A DNA stretch of 64,000 nt, taken from positions 558,001 through 622,000 of the forward strand of contig NZ_JAGEOJ010000003.1 of the NCBI RefSeq assembly GCF_017573505.1, written 5' to 3'. This document shows positions 17,038-25,541 of the stretch, piece after piece. The position numbers and the translations under genes were made by a program. Below the pieces are notes generated by a model that saw only the letters and a list, made by a program, of their open reading frames with translations, did no database searches and was not told the DNA's origin. This DNA is from Actinomadura barringtoniae. Its GTDB lineage: Bacteria; Actinomycetota; Actinomycetes; Streptosporangiales; Streptosporangiaceae. Numbering within the stretch: position 1 is the stretch's first letter; each line of letters begins with the position of its first letter.

Positions 17038-18267
17038 GTGGCAAAGAGCGCCCCGAAGGCGAGCGGGGGAAGCGTGACCGAGGTCCCCAAGGACTTCCCC
17101 GACGGGTGGTTCGGCGACGGGCACCCGCACGAGCTGTACGCGCGATTCCGCGCGCACGGCTCGCCGCTGCGCCACCCCGACCTGCCGCTCTGGGTGGTCT
17201 CCGCGCACGCCGACGTGCACGCCGCCGTCACCGACCCGGAGGCGTTCCGGTCGGCCGACGGCATCCTCATCTCCGAGCTGGTCGAGGGCGTCACCTACGA
17301 CGCGCCGCCGACGATCATGCACCTCGACCCGCCGGACCACACCCGCTACCGCGGCCTGGTCGCGCCCGCGTTCCGGCCGTCGGTGCTGCGGCGCCTGGAG
17401 GACGCGGTGCGCGAACGCGTCGCCGCGCTCCTGGAACCCATCGCACCCGGCTCGCCGGCCGACATCGTGACCGAGCTGGCCGTTCCGCTCCCGCTGCAGG
17501 TGATCTGCCTGCTGCTCGGCATCCCCGAGGAGGACTGGCCGAAGTTCCACGCCTGGTCCGAGGCCATCGTGCCGGGCGCCAACCCCGACCTCACCGAGGA
17601 GGAACGCAACGCGCTGCGCATCGAGTGCGGCACGTACCTCATCCAGCAGGCCCACGCGCGCCGCGCCGACCCGCGCGACGACGTCATCTCCCAGCTCGCC
17701 ACCCTGGAGCTGGACGGTGACGCCCTGACCGACCTCGAACTGGTGATGTTCCTGATCCAGCTCCTGGTCGCGGGCAACGAGACGACGCGCCACTCGCTGT
17801 CGGGCGGGCTGCTGGCGTTCGCCGAGAACCCGGACCAGTGGGCCGCCCTGCGCGCCGACCCGGCCCGGCTGACGCCGACGGCGGTCGAGGAGATCCTGCG
17901 CTGGACCTCCCCGGTCGTCTACTTCCTGCGCACGGCCACCCGGCCGGTGCCGCTGGGCGGGGCCGTGGTGCCCGAGGGCGAGAGGGTCATGCTGCTGTAC
18001 GGGTCGGGCAACCGCGACCAGGCGGCGTTCGGCCCGGCCGCCGGGGAGTTCGACATCTCCCGGCGTCCCGACGCGCTGAACCTGGCGTTCGGGTTCGGGC
18101 CGCACTTCTGCCTGGGCGCGGCGCTCGCCCGGATGGAGATCCGCCTGGTCCTGGAGGCCATGACGAGCCGGTACGAAGGGATCGAGAAGGCAGGGAAGCC
18201 CGCGTACAACGGATCATCCGTCGTCGCGGGCCTCCGCCACTGCGATCTGACGTTCAGCGCGCCCTAG
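17038..18267 (+). CDS. Cytochrome P450
   Basis: 409-residue soluble bacterial P450 from the GTG at 17038 (AGGAGGGAAGG just upstream). Visible: I-helix AGNETTR (about 245-251), where Asn replaces the common Gly/Ala-Asp/Glu oxygen-activation pair only in part; K-helix ExxR in EEILRW; MHLDPPDHTRYR (about 87-98); and the heme loop FGFGPHFCLGAALARME (about 353-369) with the Cys ligand. It needs a ferredoxin and reductase, not encoded here. Downstream of the cupin gene and opposite the decarboxylase operon, it may hydroxylate the substrate of that pathway. The CYP family number cannot be assigned by eye. Confidence 0.93.
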   Translation: MAKSAPKASGGSVTEVPKDFPDGWFGDGHPHELYARFRAHGSPLRHPDLPLWVVSAHADVHAAVTDPEAFRSADGILISELVEGVTYDAPPTIMHLDPPDHTRYRGLVAPAFRPSVLRRLEDAVRERVAALLEPIAPGSPADIVTELAVPLPLQVICLLLGIPEEDWPKFHAWSEAIVPGANPDLTEEERNALRIECGTYLIQQAHARRADPRDDVISQLATLELDGDALTDLELVMFLIQLLVAGNETTRHSLSGGLLAFAENPDQWAALRADPARLTPTAVEEILRWTSPVVYFLRTATRPVPLGGAVVPEGERVMLLYGSGNRDQAAFGPAAGEFDISRRPDALNLAFGFGPHFCLGAALARMEIRLVLEAMTSRYEGIEKAGKPAYNGSSVVAGLRHCDLTFSAP

Positions 18268-18295
18268 AGGTCTAGTGCGCCCCAGGTACTGACGT

Positions 18296-19795
18296 TCAGT
18301 GCGTCCTTGAGGGAGTGAAGACCGCCAAGGCTCCGGCTCGTTTACCGAACCGGGCCTTCGGCGGCATCTTCATCAGCTCGCCGTCGACCGCGACCGGCAG
18401 CGAGCCCTGGAGCGAGGAGAGCTCCAGCGTCGTGCCGTGCCAGGCGTGGTAGCCCGGCGCGGCGTGCAGGTGACCGGCCATCACCGAGGCGAGCGCCCGC
18501 ATCTTGGAGTAGCGCCGGGCGGCCGTGACGATCCGGACATCGAGCTGCCCGTCGTCCAGGTGGCCGCGCCAGGTGGGCGCCGCGCCGCGCGACCCGTACA
18601 TGCCGTTGCCGACGAACGCCAGCCAGATCTTGCGCCGCTCGCCGTCGACGAGCACGTCCACCGGCTCGGAGTGCCGCAGCGTGCGGACCGCGGCCACCGC
18701 GAGCGCGGGCCACTTGCCGAGCCGCCCCTCCAGCCGCTCCCTGCGGTGCACGAGCTCCGTGTAGGCACCGAAGCTCGCCGTGTTGAGAAAGACCAGCTCG
18801 TCGCCGCCGCTCGATGTGACCGATCCCACATCGACCTTCGCCAGGCCGCCCTTCTTATAGGCGGCGACGGCGTCGGCGGCGGTCTCGAGACCCAGCGCCC
18901 GCGTGAAGTGGTTCAGCGTCCCGCCGGGGATCGGCAGCATCGGAACGTCGTGCCGCAGGGCCACCTTGGCTCCGGCGTTGATCGTTCCGTCGCCGCCCAT
19001 GACGCCCAGCACCTCCGCCCGGACGGCCGCCTCCTCCAGCTCCTTCAGCAGGTCGCCCTCCGGGCCGACCCGCACGATCTCGGCCGCGGGCAGGTCGCGT
19101 TCCAGCAACGCGATCTCCAGGTCGGACAGGCGCGGCACCCGCGCTCCGCCGCCGTCACCCCCGCCCGCGCCCGCCTTGTCGTTGATCACCACGACGACGC
19201 CGCGCCCGTCCTCGGTGATCTCGATGTCGGTGGTGGCGACCTTGGACGCGTGCGCGACCGGCGGCCGCGCCTGCCACGCCATGCGGGTGCCGAGCCCCGC
19301 CGCCACGCCGATGCCGAGGCCCGCCAGCACGTCCCCGGGATAGTGAGCCCCGGTGTAGACGCGGGAGAACGCCACGGCCGCCGCGGTGGCGGCCACCGGG
19401 ACCGCGACCGCACGCGGCGCCTCCATGGCCACGCCGGTGGCGAACCCGGCCGCCGAGGCCGAGTGCCCCGAGGGGAAGGCGTGCGAGGTGGGCAGCTTCC
19501 AGCGGATCCGCATCGCGGGCACCAGGTCGACGACGGGCCGCTGCCGCCGGAAGGCCTGCTTGCCCAGGATGTTGACCACCGGGCTGGCCACCGCGATCGC
19601 GAGCGTGCCCCGCAGCGCGGCGCGCCGGAGGCTCGGCCGCCGGGTCGCCGCCAGGCCCGCGGCGACCGAGAACCACAGCACTCCGTGGTCGGCGAGCCGC
19701 GACAGCCGCGGCAGGACGTTCTCCAGGCCGGGCAGGTGCGCCGCGGCCACGCGGTCGAACGCCTTACGGTCGATCTTGGATAGCCTGCTGATCAC
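18296..19795 (-). CDS. PAP2 phosphatase-diacylglycerol kinase fusion protein
   Basis: 499 residues from the GTG at 19795 (an upstream ATG at 19867 is possible). The N-terminal domain (about 20-190) is a membrane PAP2 phosphatase with all three signatures: KQAFRRQRP, PSGHSAS and SRVYTGAHYPGD. The C-terminal domain (about 205-499) is a DAGK/sphingosine-kinase-like catalytic domain with GGDGT (GVMGGDGTINAG) and PGGTLNHFTRALGL. Fusions of this kind are known in actinobacteria; the pair could cycle phosphatidic acid and diacylglycerol or recycle polyprenyl phosphates, but the substrate is unproven. It converges on the P450 gene and is divergent from the exporter genes. Confidence 0.9.
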   Translation of the reverse strand: MISRLSKIDRKAFDRVAAAHLPGLENVLPRLSRLADHGVLWFSVAAGLAATRRPSLRRAALRGTLAIAVASPVVNILGKQAFRRQRPVVDLVPAMRIRWKLPTSHAFPSGHSASAAGFATGVAMEAPRAVAVPVAATAAAVAFSRVYTGAHYPGDVLAGLGIGVAAGLGTRMAWQARPPVAHASKVATTDIEITEDGRGVVVVINDKAGAGGGDGGGARVPRLSDLEIALLERDLPAAEIVRVGPEGDLLKELEEAAVRAEVLGVMGGDGTINAGAKVALRHDVPMLPIPGGTLNHFTRALGLETAADAVAAYKKGGLAKVDVGSVTSSGGDELVFLNTASFGAYTELVHRRERLEGRLGKWPALAVAAVRTLRHSEPVDVLVDGERRKIWLAFVGNGMYGSRGAAPTWRGHLDDGQLDVRIVTAARRYSKMRALASVMAGHLHAAPGYHAWHGTTLELSSLQGSLPVAVDGELMKMPPKARFGKRAGALAVFTPSRTH

Positions 19796-19964
19796 ACCTG
19801 CATCGGGCCGCGATCGAACGATCACGACCGGCGACCAGGAGGCTCGTGTCCGGTGATTCGCGCGCATGACGGGGGTATCCCCAGGGAAGCGGACATGATT
19901 CCCCAAAGATCACAAAGCGGGGGTCACATGTGGGCGAACGTACCTCACACAACGTGGACTGCAA

Positions 19965-19978
19965 TAGGCTTCCCGGCA
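19965..19978 (+). promoter_or_regulatory. Leaderless-type -10 element of the exporter operon
   Basis: TAGGCT (19965-19970) followed by seven bases and the ATG at 19978, without a ribosome site. Confidence 0.45.
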
Positions 19979-20949
19979 TGAGTCACCCGGAACGGCTCAG
20001 CTCCTCGGGTGGCGAGTCGGTCGACACTCTGGCGGAACGTCCTGGCACCAATGGACACCGCCCCGAGAAGCTGGCCGATTTCGCCGCGCGCTTCGGGCTG
20101 AAGCAGAGCGCGGCACGCCCCCCGCTGCGCAAGTACATCGCCGAGGTCTGGCAGCGACGCACCTTCATCTGGGCCTTCGCCTCGGCCCGGACGCGGTCGC
20201 GCTACACCAACTCGCGGCTGGGGCAGCTCTGGCAGGTACTGACGCCGCTGCTGAACGTCGGCGTCTATTACCTGATCTTCGGTCTGCTGCTGAACAGCAA
20301 GCGCGGCGTCACCAACTTCATGCCGTTCCTGGTGACCGGTGTCTTCATCTTCAGTTTCACGCAGAACTCGATCACGGCCGGGGCCAAGTCGATCAGCTCC
20401 AACCTGTCGCTGATCAGGGCGCTGCACTTCCCCCGGGCCTCACTGCCGTTCTCCTATGTCGTCATCGAGCTCCAGCAGCTGCTGATCTCGATGGCGGTGA
20501 TGTTCGTGATCATCCTGGGGTTCGGCGAGCCGCTCATGTGGAGCTGGCTGCTCATCGTGCCGATCCTGCTGCTGCAGATGGTCTTCAACATGGGCGCCGC
20601 GCTGGTCCTGGCCCGGGTCGGCGCGTTCACGCCGGACGTCCAGCAGTTGCTGCCGTTCATCCTGCGGACCTGGCTGTACGCCTCGGGCGTCATCTTCTTC
20701 CTGCCCGCGCTGGCCCACAAGATGGAGAAACTCCCCATCCTGTTGGACCTGATGCGGGCCAACCCGGGCTACGTCTACCTGGAGCTCTCCAGGACCGTGC
20801 TGCTCAAGTCCTACAACAAGGACCTGACCAAGTACCACTGGCACGACACGCAGCAGCTGTGGATCTACGCCATCGCCTGGGCGGTCGTCGGCATCACCGC
20901 CGGCTTCTGGTACTTCTACCGTGCAGAGGACAGGTACGGCCGTGGCTAA
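19978..20949 (+). CDS. ABC-2 type polysaccharide/teichoic acid export permease (TagG-like)
   Basis: 323 residues from the ATG at 19978. A soluble N-terminal region (about 1-60) is followed by YTNSRLGQLWQVLTPLLNVGVYYLIFG, the typical beginning of ABC-2 polysaccharide permeases, and six membrane segments. FSFTQNSITAGAKSISSNLSLIRALHFPRASLPFSYV is the family's conserved cytoplasmic coupling region. It partners with the ATPase encoded immediately downstream (8-base overlap) to export a lipid-linked glycan. The polysaccharide operon at 3745-8927 is a candidate source of substrate but is 11 kb away. Confidence 0.9.
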   Translation: MSHPERLSSSGGESVDTLAERPGTNGHRPEKLADFAARFGLKQSAARPPLRKYIAEVWQRRTFIWAFASARTRSRYTNSRLGQLWQVLTPLLNVGVYYLIFGLLLNSKRGVTNFMPFLVTGVFIFSFTQNSITAGAKSISSNLSLIRALHFPRASLPFSYVVIELQQLLISMAVMFVIILGFGEPLMWSWLLIVPILLLQMVFNMGAALVLARVGAFTPDVQQLLPFILRTWLYASGVIFFLPALAHKMEKLPILLDLMRANPGYVYLELSRTVLLKSYNKDLTKYHWHDTQQLWIYAIAWAVVGITAGFWYFYRAEDRYGRG

Positions 20950-21760
20950 GGGTCTGAAGAACCGGAACGCGCAGACCGACTCGGCCGCGATCGCGATCGA
21001 CCCCAGCCGCGAGCCCATCGTCGTGGTCGACGACCTGCACATCATCTACCGCGTGTACGGCAGCACCAGCGGCGGCAAGGGCACGGCGGCGACCGCGATG
21101 CTGCGGATGGTGAAGCGCGAGTCCGGCCCGCAGGTCAAGGAGATCCACGCCGTCAAGGGCGTGTCGTTCGTCGCCTACCGCGGCGACGCGATCGGCGTCA
21201 TCGGCACCAACGGCTCGGGCAAGTCGACCCTCCTGAAGGCCATCGCCGGCCTGCTGCCGCCGCACAGGGGCGGCGTCTACACCGACGGCCAGCCCTCGCT
21301 GCTCGGCGTCAACGCCGCGCTGATGAAGGACCTGTCCGGCTCCCGCAACATCATCCTCGGCTGCCTGGCGATGGGCATGACCATGGAGGAGACCCGCGAG
21401 AAGTACGACGAGATCGTCGAGTTCGCCGGGCTCAAGGCCGGCTTCATCGACTACCCGATGTCGACGTACTCCTCCGGCATGGGCGCGCGCCTGCGGTTCG
21501 CGATCGCGGCCGCCCGCACCCACGACGTCATGCTGATCGACGAGGCCCTCGCCACCGGCGACGCCAAGTTCAAGCAGCGCAGCCAGGCCAAGATCAACGA
21601 GCTCCGCAAGGACGCCGGCGCGGTCTTCCTCGTCGCGCACAGCATGGACGTGATCGAGGAGACCTGTAACCGGGTCATCTGGCTCGACGACGGCCGCATG
21701 CGCATGGACGGCGACCCCGCCGAGGTCATCGAGGCCTACATCTCGGCCACCACCAAGTAG
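20942..21760 (+). CDS. ABC transporter ATP-binding protein of a polysaccharide exporter (TagH-like)
   Basis: 272 residues from the GTG at 20942, which overlaps the permease stop. Walker A GTNGSGKST (about 94-102), a degenerate signature YSSGMGARLRFAIA typical of TagH/Wzt/RfbE ATPases instead of LSGGQ, Walker B VMLIDEALATGD and a switch His in LVAHS. The C-terminus ends at residue 272 without the extra carbohydrate-binding domain of long Wzt proteins. With the upstream permease it forms an ABC-2 exporter for a teichoic-acid-like or O-antigen-like polymer. Confidence 0.92.
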   Translation: MAKGLKNRNAQTDSAAIAIDPSREPIVVVDDLHIIYRVYGSTSGGKGTAATAMLRMVKRESGPQVKEIHAVKGVSFVAYRGDAIGVIGTNGSGKSTLLKAIAGLLPPHRGGVYTDGQPSLLGVNAALMKDLSGSRNIILGCLAMGMTMEETREKYDEIVEFAGLKAGFIDYPMSTYSSGMGARLRFAIAAARTHDVMLIDEALATGDAKFKQRSQAKINELRKDAGAVFLVAHSMDVIEETCNRVIWLDDGRMRMDGDPAEVIEAYISATTK

Positions 21761-21841
21761 CTTCGCCGGGGCTCGTGGGGCGGTTGCTTCGCGAGTGGCT
21801 GTAGTTACATAGAGTTACCTCTTTGCCTCTGGATGGGGCGG

Positions 21842-21888
21842 CCTTGCCGATCTAACTTCGAAGGTGACGACCTTCGGCGGCAAGGGAG
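21842..21888 (+). promoter_or_regulatory. Two-tier leader hairpin covering the ribosome site of the substrate-binding-protein gene
   Basis: The outer stem CCTTGCCG (21842-21849)/CGGCAAGG (21878-21885) encloses the inner stem CGAAGGT (21859-21865)/ACCTTCG (21870-21876) with a four-base loop. The 3' outer arm includes the first half of the Shine-Dalgarno sequence AAGGGAG (21882-21888). It could limit translation of the importer's first gene, by temperature, ligand or protein; mechanism unknown. Confidence 0.5.
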
Positions 21889-21894
21889 CTCCCC

Positions 21895-23295
21895 ATGGCC
21901 GAGCGGCTGAGCAGACGCGGATTCCTCTCTTCTTCGGCGCTCGCCGCCGCGGGAGCGTACGCCCTCTCGGGATGCGCCAGCGAAAGCAGCGGTCCCGAGG
22001 CCAAGCCCAGCGGGCAGGCGCCCAAGGAGGTCTTCACGGCGCCGACCCGCAAGCTGGGCGGGTCGCTCACCATCCTGATGTGGAGCCACTTCGTGCCCCG
22101 GCACGACAAGTGGTTCGACAAGTTCGTCGCCGACTGGGGCAAACGGGTCGGTGTGTCGGTGCGGGTCGACCACATCAACACCGTCGACGTGCCGCGTCGG
22201 GCCGCGTCGGAGATCCAGGCCGGGCAGGGCCACGACGTGATCCAGCACATCGCGCCGTTCTCCCAGTACGAGCCGTCGGTGCTGGACATGACCGACCTGG
22301 TGCAGGAGGCGACCCGGCGGTGGGGGCCGCAGCTGGAGCTGTGCCGCAAGTCCAGCTACAACCCCAACACCAAGCACTTCTACGCGTACTGCCCCGGCTG
22401 GGCGCCCGACCCCGGCGACTACCGCAAGTCGATGTGGTCCAAGGTCGGCCTGCCGAACGGGCCCGCCAGCTACGACGACCTGCTGCGCGGCGCGACGGAC
22501 ATCAAGAAGCAGACGGGGATCCCGTGCGGGATCGGGCTCTCCCCCGAGACCGACTCCAACATGGCCGCGCGGGCGCTCATGTGGTCCTACGGCGCCTCCG
22601 AGCAGGACCAGAACGAGAAGGTCACGATCAACTCGCCGGAGACGATCGCGGCCGTCGACTACATGACGCGGCTGTGGAAGGGCGCCGAGACCAACGAGGT
22701 GTTCTCGTGGGTGCCCGCCTCCAACAACCAGGCGCTGATCGCGGGCAAGTCGTCCTACATCCTGAACTCGATCTCGGCCTGGCGCACCGCGATGGGCACC
22801 AACCCCAAGATCGGCGACGACATCTTCTTCACCCCGGCGCTGCGCGGCCCGAAGGCGGCGATGGCCGCCCAGCACGTGATCCAGCAGTGGATCATCCCCA
22901 AGTACGCCAAGAACGCCGACGCCGCCAAGGAGTTCCTGCTGCACTACACCGCCAACTTCCCGGCGGTGACCTACAACTCCGAGCTCTACGACCTGCCCGG
23001 CTGGCCCTCGCTCGTACCGCAGCTGAACGGCTGGCTGGACAAGGACCCGTTCGGCGCCAACCCGGCCAACAAGCTCTCGCTGCTGAAGACCGCCACCTCG
23101 TGGAGCGCCAACATCGGCTACCCGGGCCCGTCCAACCCGGCGGTCGGCGAGATCTTCAGCACCAACGTGCTGCCGACCATGTTCGGGCGGGCGGCGCGCG
23201 GCCAGGTGAGCGCCAAGGACGCCGTCGCCGAGGCGGAGAAACAGATCAACGCGATCTTCAAGAACTGGCGGGCGCGCGGGCTGGTCGGAGGCTGA
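21895..23295 (+). CDS. Sugar ABC transporter substrate-binding lipoprotein (family 1)
   Basis: 466 residues from the ATG at 21895 with AAGGGAG seven bases upstream. A twin-arginine motif (SRRGFLSS) and lipobox (LSGC) show export and lipid anchoring. The body is a family 1 extracellular solute-binding protein: LTILMWSHFVPRHDKWFDKFVADWGKR at the start of the mature domain, and IAAVDYMTRLWKG and AAKEFLLHYT later on. It should bind a carbohydrate outside the membrane and deliver it to the two permeases encoded downstream. Ligand not deducible; no glycosidase gene is nearby. Confidence 0.92.
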   Translation: MAERLSRRGFLSSSALAAAGAYALSGCASESSGPEAKPSGQAPKEVFTAPTRKLGGSLTILMWSHFVPRHDKWFDKFVADWGKRVGVSVRVDHINTVDVPRRAASEIQAGQGHDVIQHIAPFSQYEPSVLDMTDLVQEATRRWGPQLELCRKSSYNPNTKHFYAYCPGWAPDPGDYRKSMWSKVGLPNGPASYDDLLRGATDIKKQTGIPCGIGLSPETDSNMAARALMWSYGASEQDQNEKVTINSPETIAAVDYMTRLWKGAETNEVFSWVPASNNQALIAGKSSYILNSISAWRTAMGTNPKIGDDIFFTPALRGPKAAMAAQHVIQQWIIPKYAKNADAAKEFLLHYTANFPAVTYNSELYDLPGWPSLVPQLNGWLDKDPFGANPANKLSLLKTATSWSANIGYPGPSNPAVGEIFSTNVLPTMFGRAARGQVSAKDAVAEAEKQINAIFKNWRARGLVGG

Positions 23296-23322
23296 AGTCG
23301 TTGTGAACACGGTGGGCGGCCG

Positions 23323-23385
23323 CGCGCCGGCTGGACTGAGGAGCGTCGGGAGCTTGCGACCAGAGCGACGAGGGAAGCCGGCGCG
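23323..23385. promoter_or_regulatory. Intercistronic hairpin between binding-protein and ATPase genes
   Basis: CGCGCCGGCT (23323-23332) pairs with AGCCGGCGCG (23376-23385) in the 126-base gap after the binding-protein gene. Such structures often stabilise the upstream mRNA so the binding protein is made in excess of the membrane components. That role is inferred from other ABC importers. Confidence 0.4.
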
Positions 23386-23421
23386 TAAGGGCGGCTGCCC
23401 GCCCGCGAGCGGAGCGAGCAA

Positions 23422-24486
23422 TTGAACACCGTTGAAGTACGGGACCTGGTCAAGACGTTCGACGGGCACCTGCGCGGGAGGCGCAAGAGCGACGACGTGC
23501 GCGCGCTGGACGGCGTCGACCTGGCGGCCGAACCAGGCGAGTACCTGGTGCTGCTCGGGCCGTCCGGCTGCGGCAAGACGACGCTGCTGCGCACGATCGC
23601 CGGGCTGGAGCAGCCGACCGAGGGCGAGGTGCTGATCGGCGGCCACGTGGTGAACGGGCTGCCGCCGCGGATCCGCCAGGTCGCGATGGTCTTCCAGTCG
23701 TACGCGCTCTACCCGCACAAGACGGTGATGGACAACATCACGTTCCCGCTGAAGGCCGAGAAGACGCCGCGCGCGACGCGCGAGCGCAAGGCCAAGTGGG
23801 CGGCGGGGCTGCTGGAGATCGAGCCGCTGCTCGGCCGCAAGCCGCGCCAGCTGTCGGGCGGCGAGCGGCAGCGGGTCGCGCTCGCCCGCGCGCTGGTGCG
23901 CGATCCCGCGGTGTTCCTGCTGGACGAGCCGCTGTCCAACCTGGACGCCAAGATGCGTTCCACCGCGCGCGACGAGCTGAAACGCTTCCAGGAGCAGGTC
24001 GGCACGACGACGATCTACGTCACGCACGACCAGGCCGAGGCGATGGGCCTGGGCGACCGGATCGCGATCCTGGAGAAGGGCCGGGTGCGGCAGATCGGGA
24101 CGCCGGTCGAGGTGTACGACGATCCGGCCGACACCTTCGTCGCGACGTTCATCGGCGCGCCGCCGATGAACCTGGTGCAGCGCGCCGACCGGCTGATCGG
24201 GTTCCGGCCCGAGCACCTGCTACCGGCCGAGAACGTGCCGTACGACGCGCGCGTGACGATGCCGATGCGGATCGAGCGGATGGAGTACCTGTCCGGCGAC
24301 CGGCACATCTACGGGACCGTCACCGGCATCGGCGAGACGACCCGGGTGATCGCGCGGCTGCCGGCGAACGTGACCACCCCGCTGGCGCCGGGCGAGACGC
24401 ACGAGTTCGCGGTGGTGGCGGGCCGGCTGCGGTTCTTCGACGCCGAGGCGGGCGAACGGACGTCGGCCGTACGGATCGGGGGCTGA
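23422..24486 (+). CDS. Sugar ABC transporter ATP-binding protein (MsmK/UgpC-like)
   Basis: 354 residues from the TTG at 23422. All nucleotide-binding motifs are intact: Walker A GPSGCGKTTLL (about 50-60), Q-loop VFQSYALYPHKTV, signature LSGGERQR, Walker B VFLLDEPLSNLDAKM and H-loop THDQAEA. The C-terminal third (from about residue 235) is the OB/TOBE regulatory domain of carbohydrate importer ATPases (IGFRPEHLLP). It would energise the permease pair. A short insertion (GHLRGRRKSDD) lies after the first strand. Confidence 0.93.
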   Translation: MNTVEVRDLVKTFDGHLRGRRKSDDVRALDGVDLAAEPGEYLVLLGPSGCGKTTLLRTIAGLEQPTEGEVLIGGHVVNGLPPRIRQVAMVFQSYALYPHKTVMDNITFPLKAEKTPRATRERKAKWAAGLLEIEPLLGRKPRQLSGGERQRVALARALVRDPAVFLLDEPLSNLDAKMRSTARDELKRFQEQVGTTTIYVTHDQAEAMGLGDRIAILEKGRVRQIGTPVEVYDDPADTFVATFIGAPPMNLVQRADRLIGFRPEHLLPAENVPYDARVTMPMRIERMEYLSGDRHIYGTVTGIGETTRVIARLPANVTTPLAPGETHEFAVVAGRLRFFDAEAGERTSAVRIGG

Positions 24487-24519
24487 GGGGATGCGGCGGA
24501 AGAAGGGGCGGGGCTGCAG

Positions 24520-25479
24520 ATGACGCACGCGCGGTTGCGCGGCGGCGTTCCGAAGGGCCCGCCGGACGGCACGTTCCAGCCCCCGCGCGAGCCCAAGGCG
24601 GGGCTGGCCGACCGCGAGGGCTTCCTGGCCTGGGCGATGCTGCTGCCCTCGGTCGTCTACATCATCGCGCTGGTCGGGGTGCCGTTCCTGCTGGCCATCG
24701 CGTTCGCGTTCTCGGACGTGACGACCGGCGACCCGTCCTACGACTTCGTCGGCTTCCGCAACTTCCGCGCCATCTTCGACGACCAGGTGTTCTGGCGGTC
24801 GCTGATCAACACGATCTCGTTCACCGCGGTGACGATGGTGCTCATCGTGGTGCTCGGCAAGATCCTCGCCAACATCCTGGTGGCCGACTTCCACGGCAAG
24901 TGGTTCGTGCGGTTCCTGGTGCTGCTGCCGTGGACCACGCCGGTCGCGCTGTCGACGATCTCGTGGCTGTGGCTGCTGGACTCGATCTACTCCCCCATCG
25001 ACTGGGTGCTGCGGCAGATCGGCGTGATCGACACCAACGTCGTGTGGCTGGGCAGGCCCGGGACCGCGATCGCGTCCGTGATCGCGGTGCAGGTCTGGCG
25101 GCTCACGCCGCTCGCGGCCGTCATCGTGATGGCGGGGCTGGTCGCGATCCCGCGCGACATCGACGAGGCGGCGCGGATCGACGGCGCCGGGTTCTGGCGG
25201 CGGATGTTCGAGGTCACCATCCCGCTGACGATGCCGGTGATCGCGGTGGCCGGGCTGTTCGGCGCGATCATGACGTTCACCGACATGACCGTGTCGTACG
25301 TGCTGACGCGCGGCGGGCCGACGCACTCCACCGACGTGCTGGCCTCCTGGGCGTACTTCCGCGGCATCGAGGGCGGCGACGTCGGGCAGGGCGCGGCGAT
25401 CGCGCTGTTCCTGTTCCCGATCCTGCTCGCGGGCGCGGTCGCGATCCTGCGCGCCGTACGCCGGCTGGAGGCACAGTGA
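24520..25479 (+). CDS. Sugar ABC transporter permease, MalF-like
   Basis: 319 residues from the ATG at 24520. Six membrane segments beginning at about residue 35 (FLAWAMLLPSVVYIIALVGVPFLLAIAFAF) and the EAA coupling loop DEAARIDGAGFWRRMFEVTIPL (about 207-228) that contacts the ATPase. The N-terminus is a 35-residue cytoplasmic tail rich in Pro and Gly. It pairs with the MalG-like permease encoded 58 bases downstream, with a 21-codon mini-ORF in between. Confidence 0.92.
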   Translation: MTHARLRGGVPKGPPDGTFQPPREPKAGLADREGFLAWAMLLPSVVYIIALVGVPFLLAIAFAFSDVTTGDPSYDFVGFRNFRAIFDDQVFWRSLINTISFTAVTMVLIVVLGKILANILVADFHGKWFVRFLVLLPWTTPVALSTISWLWLLDSIYSPIDWVLRQIGVIDTNVVWLGRPGTAIASVIAVQVWRLTPLAAVIVMAGLVAIPRDIDEAARIDGAGFWRRMFEVTIPLTMPVIAVAGLFGAIMTFTDMTVSYVLTRGGPTHSTDVLASWAYFRGIEGGDVGQGAAIALFLFPILLAGAVAILRAVRRLEAQ

Positions 25480-25541
25480 CACGGGCGGAGGCAGCGACGC
25501 GACGCGGAGGCGCAGTGACACTGGCGGAGGCACGACGGTGA
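25476..25541 (+). other. 21-codon bridging mini-ORF between the two permease genes
   Basis: GTG at 25476 overlaps the MalF-like stop (GTGA). The mini-ORF ends with the TGA at 25539-25541, which overlaps the GTG of the MalG-like gene, again GTGA. The peptide is Arg/Ala-rich (MTRAEAATRRGG...EARR). The layout arises from a 39-base-period duplication (25467-25493 and 25506-25532, 25 of 27 bases identical). It may restore translational coupling across the duplicated junction. Confidence 0.5.

Noticed and set aside
18247..18302. Repeated TGACGTTCAG around the P450 and DAGK stop codons
   Set aside because: Two short copies 42 bases apart; too little sequence to tell a duplication from chance and no feature at stake.
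21805..24216. 803-codon minus-strand open frame
   Set aside because: Shadow of the substrate-binding protein and ABC ATPase genes, whose motifs are complete.
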